A stretch of 52,520 nt of DNA. Origin: a virus. Position numbers and translations under genes: made by a program. The notes beneath the pieces are model-generated. The model ran no database searches. It was not told where the DNA came from and worked only from the letters and a program-made list of their open reading frames with translations. Shown here in pieces: positions 48,058-52,520 of this stretch (its first letter is position 1; each line of letters opens with the position of its first letter). Where the stretch lies: positions 1 through 52,520 of the IMG/VR virus record IMGVR_UViG_3300031576_000059; one strand, written 5' to 3'.

Positions 48058-49200
48058 CTAGCGGCGTGACTGTAGCTCGCCGTCTCTGTACGCCGCGATC
48101 ACGCACTTGGCACTGCAATACTCCCCCTCGCCGTCGCCCGAGCGGAAACCCTCATCGCACCCCAGACAGGTGCTGAACGTCTCGCCGTAGCAGGCCTCAC
48201 AGTAGGAGTCTCCGCTGTGGTCAATCACGTCGTCGCAGTGGACGTACTCCGAGCAACTCGTACATACGGAGTAGTCCCCCCGACACTCGGCGCAGACACG
48301 CCTGCCAGATAGATCCTCCGTCTCCCCGACGGTACCGCAATTCTCACATGTCGTCTCCGACTCTCCCGGAGCCTCACCTACCAAGTCTGGCCCAGGCGCC
48401 CCACCTGACGCCTCCGTCTCCACCGCCACTACCTCCGCAGTCCTCGTCAGCTCCGCATTGAACACCCCTTCACGCGCCACACCACTGCACCCAGGACAGC
48501 CCATCGCCACCGCGAGGCTCCAGTAGACCCTCTTCCCCAGCGGTCTGCACGTCGGGCACATCACCAGCTCTCTGTAGTGCTCCGGCCCGCAATACGGCAC
48601 ATCCCCGTCCCCGTTCCCGCTCCTCCCCGGTTGGGACTCCAGCAGCGCTCGCACTGTGTCAAACACCATCGCGTACCTGCCGGCTTCTATCAGCGAGCGA
48701 ATGGACTCCTTCGCCGTGCCCAGGCAGATGAGCTGCTCACTAGCATGAACCCCGTAATGGTTATGCGGCCCGAATCCGGGGGGCGCCCCATTCACTCCCG
48801 GCAGCAACGCCTCTCCACTCGGGAGCACCACGCCTCCGAGCCAGCGGATGTTGAGCCTGCTGTCCACCGGTGGAGCTACTGGCACCTCCACCGCCCCTAA
48901 GAACTCGAACCCTCCACTCTTGAACCTCATCGGCATCACGAGGGCCTCTCCGCTTCTTGTCGCTCGCACGCCCATCTCCACGAGCGCCTCGGGCTCACTG
49001 GCTCGAACCTCCGCCCAGTGGCGCTCGGTCTCGTTGAGCTGGCGTCTGACGTTCTTCAGAGACTCCTCGGCTGACTCCAGGAGGGCCTCCCGTGAGATCA
49101 CCGTTGTACCCAGCGCCTCGCACTTCCGCCTCCCCTCCGCCCCGAGCGCCGCGGCTATCTCCTGTCTCGCAAACATGCACACCGCCATCCGATCCATCAT
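48058..49200 (-). CDS. E2-like protein with Cys-rich zinc tail
   Basis: A 380-residue protein. Residues 36-70 are helical. Residues 88-190 resemble a prokaryotic E2/UBC fold: strands M-R-F-K-S-G-G-F-E-F and L-N-I-R-W-L-G-G-V-V, then P-P-G-F-G-P-H-N-H-Y-G-V-H followed by L-I-C159-L-G, as in the H-P-N-x-x-x-x-G-x-I-C-L active site of E2s, and a helix ending in V-R-A-L-L. The tail (204-366) has at least eight C-x2-C or C-x3-C pairs (for example 215/218, 285/288, 303/306, 313/316, 334/337, 345/348, 362/366), like RING/treble-clef arrays. ATG 49200 is chosen because a terminator sits just upstream; an earlier start would read through it. E2 assignment is by motif and context. Confidence 0.6.
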   Translation of the reverse strand: MMDRMAVCMFARQEIAAALGAEGRRKCEALGTTVISREALLESAEESLKNVRRQLNETERHWAEVRASEPEALVEMGVRATRSGEALVMPMRFKSGGFEFLGAVEVPVAPPVDSRLNIRWLGGVVLPSGEALLPGVNGAPPGFGPHNHYGVHASEQLICLGTAKESIRSLIEAGRYAMVFDTVRALLESQPGRSGNGDGDVPYCGPEHYRELVMCPTCRPLGKRVYWSLAVAMGCPGCSGVAREGVFNAELTRTAEVVAVETEASGGAPGPDLVGEAPGESETTCENCGTVGETEDLSGRRVCAECRGDYSVCTSCSEYVHCDDVIDHSGDSYCEACYGETFSTCLGCDEGFRSGDGEGEYCSAKCVIAAYRDGELQSRR

Positions 49201-49212
49201 CCCCGCCCTCTC

Positions 49213-49248
49213 AAAAATGCAGGGGGAGCCATGCCCCGCTCCCCCTGC
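49213..49248 (-). terminator. intrinsic terminator before the E2-like gene
   Basis: On the minus strand, GCAGGGGGAGC and GCTCCCCCTGC form a perfect 11-bp stem (49219-49229 with 49238-49248, 8-base loop) followed by ATTTTTG (49218-49212). This is the clearest rho-independent terminator in the window. It stands between the gene at 49271-49582 and the E2-like gene, whose expression must then come from read-through or from regulated antitermination, because there is no room for a promoter after it. Confidence 0.85.
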
Positions 49249-49270
49249 GAGAATCACGCCCGAGGCGCCG

Positions 49271-49582
49271 CTACGACCGGACCTTGTACTCCGGCGCCAC
49301 CATCACCCTCGCGCCTTCGGGGATCGTCACGTTGAGCCCCGCCGACTCCCCGTTGATGCGGATGTGCGACTTCGGGTCCAGGAGGGCCTCCTGGAAATCC
49401 CCGAACTCCTCCCCGCACTCCTCCGCGGCCACGCCGTTGAGGGTGAGGTACGACCCCTCCATGCGACCCGGCGAGGCGTCGTACTCCGCGATTCCCCTCA
49501 CCGTGAACGGCACCCCGTTGTGCCCCGACACCTCCACCGCGAAGGTCGTGCTGAGGCTCCCCACGAACATGCTGCACTTCAT
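49271..49582 (-). CDS. 103-residue protein, possible beta-grasp C-terminus
   Basis: A beta-rich protein. The last 30 residues, H-I-R-I-N-G-E-S-A-G-L-N then I-P-E-G-A-R-V-M-V-A-P, follow the ThiS/MoaD/ubiquitin-like pattern V-N-G ... L-x-x-G-x-x-V-x-x-x-P. It does not end in Gly-Gly (the end is K-V-R-S), so activation by an E1 would need a different chemistry, and it may simply be an unrelated beta-protein. ATG 49582 lies after GGGAG. It is the gene immediately before the E2-JAMM-E1 set, separated by a terminator. Confidence 0.45.
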   Translation of the reverse strand: MKCSMFVGSLSTTFAVEVSGHNGVPFTVRGIAEYDASPGRMEGSYLTLNGVAAEECGEEFGDFQEALLDPKSHIRINGESAGLNVTIPEGARVMVAPEYKVRS

Positions 49583-49667
49583 CTTTTGCTTCTCCCTCTT
49601 GCGAATCACCTCGATCACCGGTGATCGGGGTGCCGTGCAACTGCAACACCCTTCACCACTCGAACAC

Positions 49668-49865
49668 CTACCCCCTCGCCCTCACCTCCCTCCCACGGTG
49701 CGCCGTGAGGTACTCCCTCCGCCTCTCGGCCTCCACGGCCTCGCTGCGCCTCAGCTCCTCTGCGAGACCCCGCATTGCCTCCCGCGTCTCCGCGCTTGGG
49801 AGATGCGCCCGCATCCCTTCGAGCTGCCGGAGCACCTCGCTAGAGAGTCTATCCCTAATTGTCAT
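49668..49865 (-). CDS. helical charged protein
   Basis: A 65-residue, Arg/Glu-rich helical protein (A-M-R-G-L-A-E-E-L-R-R-S-E-A-V-E-A-E-R-R). ATG 49865 has GGAGG eight bases upstream. Unknown function. Confidence 0.6.
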   Translation of the reverse strand: MTIRDRLSSEVLRQLEGMRAHLPSAETREAMRGLAEELRRSEAVEAERRREYLTAHRGREVRARG

Positions 49866-49908
49866 GGCACTCGCCTCCCTCTCCCCGCGCCCCTCCCCCG
49901 CCCGAAAC

Positions 49909-49945
49909 GCCGCCAGGGCACGCGGGGGGAATGCACCCTGGCGGC
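49909..49945. other. GC-rich hairpin between two early genes
   Basis: GCCGCCAGGG (49909-49918) and CCCTGGCGGC (49936-49945), perfect 10-bp arms with a 17-base loop, in the 115-base gap 49866-49980. No T-run follows on the minus strand. It may be an RNA processing or regulatory hairpin. Confidence 0.5.
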
Positions 49946-49980
49946 GCCGCGCCAAGGAGCTGCTATGGCTGCTCCTGGCG

Positions 49981-50184
49981 CTAGGGCGAGGAGGCTACGA
50001 TTTGCCTCGAATCCTCGACAACCTGCGGCCCCCGCTCTATCGCCGCGAGCAGCTCCGTGTCCTCGCTCGTGAGGCCGGTGAGTTTCAACGCCTCTTCCGG
50101 CACTAGCGTGTGCTCAAGGTACGAGCAGAACATGTGCGGCTCCATGGGCCTCTCGTACCTCTCGGTGCACGTCAGACAGATCAT
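49981..50184 (-). CDS. small CxxC protein
   Basis: A 67-residue protein starting M-I-C-L-T-C, with H-M-F-C-S-Y near residue 17, so three Cys and one His could bind zinc. The rest is acidic helix (T-S-E-D-T-E-L-L-A-A-I). ATG 50184 overlaps the previous stop; GGAGAGG upstream. Confidence 0.65.
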   Translation of the reverse strand: MICLTCTERYERPMEPHMFCSYLEHTLVPEEALKLTGLTSEDTELLAAIERGPQVVEDSRQIVASSP

Positions 50185-50669
50185 CCTCTCCTCCCAGCGT
50201 GCTTGTACGGCTTTCCCTTCGGAAACTCCGCACCCTCAAACACGCAGTGGTAGTAACTCTCCAAGAACTCCCACAGCGCCTCACCGCCTTCGTTGCAGAG
50301 AATCCGAAACGGCTCATGGGCGTTCAACCCGGATCCGTCGGAGTAGCACTCAGCGCCGAGCAGATCGCATTTCGTTGAACTATGCCCTGCGTAGTGTGGT
50401 TCCCTGGCGTGATACCCGAGGTCGGCAGGCATCGCGGGGCGAACCTTCGAGAAGTCAAGCTGAGTGGGCTCCGGCAACCATCCCGCGAATAGAAGGAACT
50501 GCACCGCCCCCTTCTCCCCTTTGAGGATCCATCGGATCTGCATCCCGTGAATCCCGTGGCTCCCTCCCGCTCCGGGTTTGCAGTCTGGACTCCCGTTGAC
50601 GCACTCGAACCGGATGCAATCGTGTCCAGGTTCGAAGGCAACACTACGCTCGAAACTCATGCAGCTCAT
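50181..50669 (-). CDS. hypothetical protein, Cys/His/Trp-rich
   Basis: A 162-residue protein with alternating strands (G-M-Q-I-R-W-I-L-K-G-E-K-G-A-V-Q-F-L-L-F-A-G-W) and scattered Cys and His (C-D-L-L-G-A-E-C, Y-Y-H-C-V-F). It resembles a compact alpha/beta domain of unknown kind. ATG 50669 with GGAGGGAG eight bases upstream. No family recognised. Confidence 0.6.
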   Translation of the reverse strand: MSCMSFERSVAFEPGHDCIRFECVNGSPDCKPGAGGSHGIHGMQIRWILKGEKGAVQFLLFAGWLPEPTQLDFSKVRPAMPADLGYHAREPHYAGHSSTKCDLLGAECYSDGSGLNAHEPFRILCNEGGEALWEFLESYYHCVFEGAEFPKGKPYKHAGRRG

Positions 50670-50902
50670 TGGGCTCCCTCCTCGAACTCCATGTCGAGTA
50701 CCTCGCATCCCTCGCCGTTCTCGATCCCGGCGCTCCCCCGTGCAATCCGGGCGTAGAGGAGCGAGAGATTCTCTTGTCCTACCCGTAGCGTGAGGAGGAG
50801 ATGGTCCACCCCCGCAAGCGTGGCCCTCACACGCAGCAACTCGACCTGTTGGAACAGGGTCAAGTCCACTAGTTTTTGGTGCCAATCTGACCCCGCAATC
50901 AT
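50666..50902 (-). CDS. hypothetical helical protein
   Basis: A 78-residue protein with a helical core (V-E-L-L-R-V-R-A-T-L-A-G-V-D-H-L-L-L) and acidic end. ATG 50902 after GGAGG. The stop overlaps the next ATG. Confidence 0.55.
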   Translation of the reverse strand: MIAGSDWHQKLVDLTLFQQVELLRVRATLAGVDHLLLTLRVGQENLSLLYARIARGSAGIENGEGCEVLDMEFEEGAQ

Positions 50903-51099
50903 CTCGCCCCCTCCCCCGGATCCCTCATCCGAAACACTCCCGACTTCATCGCGTCCCCCGTACACGCCTCACACATCCGTGTACCCGTGCGGTCCTCCAT
51001 GTCCACCCGAAACAAGGTAGCCGTGGCCCTCTCCTCGCACGAGCCCAGGCACTCTGGGCACGAGGGGTCCGTGTCCTCGCACACCGGCCTGTGGCTCAT
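50899..51099 (-). CDS. small zinc-finger protein
   Basis: A 66-residue protein with C-P-E-C-L-G-S-C near residue 14 and C-E-A-C near 44: a zinc ribbon around a short beta hairpin (A-T-A-T-L-F-R-V-D). ATG 51099 has GGAGG four bases upstream and overlaps the previous stop. Confidence 0.65.
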   Translation of the reverse strand: MSHRPVCEDTDPSCPECLGSCEERATATLFRVDMEDRTGTRMCEACTGDAMKSGVFRMRDPGEGAR

Positions 51100-51287
51100 C
51101 TGGCCTCCCTCCACGCCGGCCCCGGCATGAGCGCCGAGAGTGCCATGAGCAGTCCTGCGGCGACCACGCATCTCCTCCGCTCCAGGCCCCGGCACTCCAG
51201 CTCCTCGACCTCGAATTGTAGCCTCTCCGCACGTTGCTCCACCCTCCCCCTCCACGTCGCTTCGAACCGTGTCACCTGCGTTGTCAT
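51096..51287 (-). CDS. first gene of the early block, helical with hydrophobic end
   Basis: A 63-residue protein: a charged coiled-coil-like helix (W-R-G-R-V-E-Q-R-A-E-R-L-Q-F-E-V-E-E-L-E) followed by a hydrophobic C-terminal stretch (V-V-A-A-G-L-L-M-A-L-S-A-L). Possibly a tail-anchored membrane peptide. GAGGTAGC precedes ATG 51287. It is the promoter-proximal gene of the long minus-strand block. Confidence 0.6.
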   Translation of the reverse strand: MTTQVTRFEATWRGRVEQRAERLQFEVEELECRGLERRRCVVAAGLLMALSALMPGPAWREAR

Positions 51288-51451
51288 GCTACCTCCCCTC
51301 GCGTGAGATTACCTCGCCACCCTCCTCGCACGTCTCGCCTCGTGTCCCTCGCGCATCTCGCGCGGGGATCGTGCTCGAAAGGCTGGTCGATCCAGGATTC
51401 TACTTTCACTTCCGAAACCGCCGATTTCCGAATTGTCCTAGAGCAGAGCGG

Positions 51452-51480
51452 CATTTGGAGTGAACTACAATGAATGTCAC
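51452..51480 (-). promoter_or_regulatory. candidate early promoter, leftward
   Basis: Minus-strand GTGACA (51480-51475), 17 bases, CAAATG (51457-51452). Both boxes are imperfect. Support comes from the fact that the right arm holds the same layout at the mirror position. It would drive the whole 33.6-51.3 kb block. Confidence 0.4.
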
Positions 51481-51485
51481 CCATG

Positions 51486-51504
51486 ACTGACAAAGATTGT
51501 CAGT
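51486..51504. promoter_or_regulatory. central palindromic operator
   Basis: ACTGACA (51486-51492) and TGTCAGT (51498-51504) form a perfect 7-bp dyad with a 5-base spacer, the size of a site for a dimeric helix-turn-helix protein. It lies between the two mirrored promoters, so one bound dimer could control both directions. The XRE proteins at 43860 and 44631 are candidates to bind it. Confidence 0.55.
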
Positions 51505-51519
51505 ATTGGCCGCTGTGGC

Positions 51520-51548
51520 GTGACCTAAATTGTCGTTCACTCTAAAAC
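51520..51548 (+). promoter_or_regulatory. candidate promoter, rightward
   Basis: GTGACC (51520-51525), a 17-base spacer, TAAAAC (51543-51548): four of six matches in each box, in the right arm of the inverted duplication, pointing at the gene at 51644. Confidence 0.45.
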
Positions 51549-51602
51549 CATTGCGGCACTAGGACGATTCGGAGATTGCTGGTTTCGGAGCCGTCTACAG
51601 AG

Positions 51603-51623
51603 GAAGTCGGATAGGCCGACTTC
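51603..51623 (+). promoter_or_regulatory. leader hairpin before the 51644 gene
   Basis: GAAGTCGG (51603-51610) and CCGACTTC (51616-51623) form a perfect 8-bp stem with a 5-base loop, 20 bases before ATG 51644. It could protect the message or modulate translation. Confidence 0.5.
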
Positions 51624-51643
51624 GCTAAAACATGGAGCGAGAT

Positions 51644-52102
51644 ATGAGCGAGAACATGCGAGCAGAGACGGACATCCTGAAAGAGCTGAACGCCACCCAC
51701 AAAAAGGCTGGAGGGCGGCAACTCGGGGAACATGTCGGGTACGCGATCTCCGTGCGGCTACCGAAGTACGTCGAAGGGAGCGCCGTCCGGGTCCATGCGG
51801 TACACGTCGCAGGGGAGGATCTGGTGCTCGCACCTCCGCTGGGCGCAGAGGAAACGTCGGAGATGCTCCGGGGAGTGGATTCCCCGGAGATGCGGCGGGC
51901 GGTAAGCGAAGCGGCGGTCGGCACAATTCCCTTTGCGTGGGATCTGGAAGGCGCGCAAATCGAAGAGGGAACGATCAACGCGCAAGACTACATGCTGGTC
52001 TCTCCCGAACCGCGCAAGGCGAAGGGCGTAGCGCCCACGGTGGATCTGGCGGCAGTGATCGCCTCGGCGGTCAAGGCCGCGTTGAAGTCGGTCAAGGCGT
52101 AA
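51644..52102 (+). CDS. hypothetical protein, rightward early gene
   Basis: A 152-residue protein: a charged helical start, a beta-type middle (G-Y-A-I-S-V-R-L-P-K-Y-V-E-G, V-H-V-A-G-E-D-L-V-L-A-P-P), an acidic stretch and an Ala/Val/Lys helix at the end (A-V-I-A-S-A-V-K-A-A-L-K-S-V-K). No family recognised. ATG 51644 has GGAG six bases upstream, better than ATG 51632. Its coding strand is G-rich, unlike the other plus-strand genes. Promoter-proximal in the divergent region, so probably expressed early and strongly. Confidence 0.65.
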   Translation: MSENMRAETDILKELNATHKKAGGRQLGEHVGYAISVRLPKYVEGSAVRVHAVHVAGEDLVLAPPLGAEETSEMLRGVDSPEMRRAVSEAAVGTIPFAWDLEGAQIEEGTINAQDYMLVSPEPRKAKGVAPTVDLAAVIASAVKAALKSVKA

Positions 52103-52117
52103 AGCTCCACAATCAAC

Positions 52118-52151
52118 GACCGCTGGGGAGCGATTGCGAGCCCCAGCGGTC
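52118..52151 (+). terminator. strong intercistronic hairpin
   Basis: GACCGCTGGGG (52118-52128) and CCCCAGCGGTC (52141-52151) are perfect 11-bp arms with a 12-base loop, between the genes at 51644 and 52170. No T-run follows, so it may be an RNA-stabilising or weak terminator structure rather than a strong stop. Confidence 0.5.
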
Positions 52152-52169
52152 ACAATCGCGGGGAAAACA

Positions 52170-52346
52170 ATGTCAACATTCCGGTACGTCGGTACGCGGT
52201 TCGGGGACGCGGTAGCCGTGGACCCGGTGACAAAGGCCGAACTAGTCCTTTGTGCGAACGGGGCGCTGTACTCCCAGACCGCAAGCGGGGCTCCGCTTTC
52301 CGTACTGTTCTCTGTCTATCCGCCGCGCCCAGAGTACAGCAAGTAG
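52170..52346 (+). CDS. 58-residue hypothetical protein
   Basis: A small beta-type protein (F-R-Y-V-G-T-R-F-G-D-A-V-A-V-D, then L-S-V-L-F-S-V-Y-P-P). GGGGAAAACA before ATG 52170 gives a usable ribosome binding site. Last gene before the genome junction. No family recognised. Confidence 0.6.
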   Translation: MSTFRYVGTRFGDAVAVDPVTKAELVLCANGALYSQTASGAPLSVLFSVYPPRPEYSK

Positions 52347-52356
52347 CACGCTCGCG

Positions 52357-52384
52357 GGGAGAGGAGCCTTGCCGCTCCTCTCCC
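52357..52384 (+). terminator. terminator-like hairpin after the last gene
   Basis: GGGAGAGGAGC (52357-52367) and GCTCCTCTCCC (52374-52384) form a perfect 11-bp stem with a 6-base loop, 10 bases after the stop of the 52170 gene. The following bases are C/T-rich without a clean T-run. Position makes a terminator likely. Confidence 0.6.
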
Positions 52385-52393
52385 TCACCCTCT

Positions 52394-52520
52394 CCCCGCC
52401 GATGCGCCCATCGCATCCCGCGATGCCGCGCCAGCATCCCCGCGATCCCCATCGCGCAACCCGCCCACGCGATCCCCGTCCCGCGAGCGCTCGAAACCCC
52501 CCAAGGGGTACCCCTCTTTG
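52394..52520. repeat. 127-bp terminal direct repeat (copy 2)
   Basis: Identical to bases 1-127. Removing one copy closes the genome to about 52,393 bp. Contains the same palindromes and the direct repeat CGCGATCCCC. Confidence 0.95.

Larger units (their letters stand above)
51288..51643. promoter_or_regulatory. divergent control region between the two operons
   Basis: A stretch of 356 bases without a gene. Most of it (51411-51589) is a large imperfect inverted duplication around the palindrome ACTGACA-N5-TGTCAGT (51486-51504). Matching elements, left and right: TCCGAAACC 51411-51419 / GGTTTCGGA 51581-51589; TCCGAA 51427-51432 / TTCGGA 51568-51573; GTCCTAG 51435-51441 / CTAGGAC 51559-51565; GAGTGAACTACAAT 51458-51471 / ATTGTCGTTCACTC 51529-51542 (13 of 14). 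It reads as one promoter-leader unit copied outward in both directions. A separate stem, GAAGTCGG-N5-CCGACTTC, lies at 51603-51623. Confidence 0.8.

Overview
The window is the complete genome of an uncultivated, high-GC, tailed bacteriophage. Bases 1-127 recur exactly as the last 127 bases (52394-52520), so the sequence is a circular or circularly permuted molecule of about 52,393 bp, opened at an arbitrary point with an assembly-type overlap. No integrase, lysogeny repressor cassette, tRNA or rRNA gene was recognised, so a virulent life style is the simplest reading. The gene set (portal, capsid, connector-type adaptor, a stabilisation-type tail protein, very large ejection-type proteins, no tape measure, sheath or tube protein) suggests a podovirus-like virion. 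The host cannot be named: starts are ATG, GTG and sometimes TTG, ribosome binding sites are GGAGG-type, and a few TTGACA-N17-TANNNT promoters point to an ordinary bacterial sigma70-like polymerase.

Layout. (1) 329-1768 (-): P4/D5-type SF3 helicase behind its own promoter and a long leader hairpin. (2) 1956-2981 (-): a helix-turn-helix-type protein next to packaging, possibly the small terminase. (3) 3013-33697 (+): one long late block. It starts with HNH endonuclease, large terminase and portal, then a scaffold-like protein and the major capsid. A LAGLIDADG homing endonuclease gene follows directly on the capsid gene. Next come several head or fibre proteins, an exported Cys-rich beta-helix protein, a membrane protein with an M15 endolysin, adaptor and tail proteins, a GNAT protein and five internal or ejection-type proteins, two of about 1,000 residues. 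(4) 33636-51287 (-): one long early/middle block of more than 40 mostly tiny, start-stop-overlapped genes. It holds a family A DNA polymerase whose 3'-5' exonuclease sits in a separate protein fused to a uracil-DNA-glycosylase-like domain. It also holds a PD-(D/E)XK nuclease with a Cys cluster, a Sak4-like recombinase, two XRE regulators, a ribbon-helix-helix protein, a RadC-type JAMM protein and many small CxxC zinc proteins. (5) 51288-51643: a divergent control region built as a large imperfect inverted duplication. (6) 51644-52346 (+): two small unknown genes, then a terminator and the palindrome-rich junction.

The most exciting part is 46470-49200 (-): an E2-like protein fused to a Cys-rich zinc tail, a JAMM isopeptidase-like protein with a perfect H-S-H-x7-S-x2-D motif, and a ThiF/E1-like adenylyltransferase. 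They lie in the order E2-JAMM-E1. A 103-residue protein with a possible beta-grasp C-terminus lies just upstream, behind a transcription terminator. That order is the one known from bacterial ubiquitin-like conjugation operons (Bil, and PRTRC-related clusters), but here it is on a phage.

Other notable structure: the strand skew of G and C does not follow gene orientation and flips only at the two control regions near 1.9 and 51.5 kb. A roughly 400-bp island (about 39000-39402) has reversed skew and reversed genes, flanked by broken genes, and looks like a small inversion.
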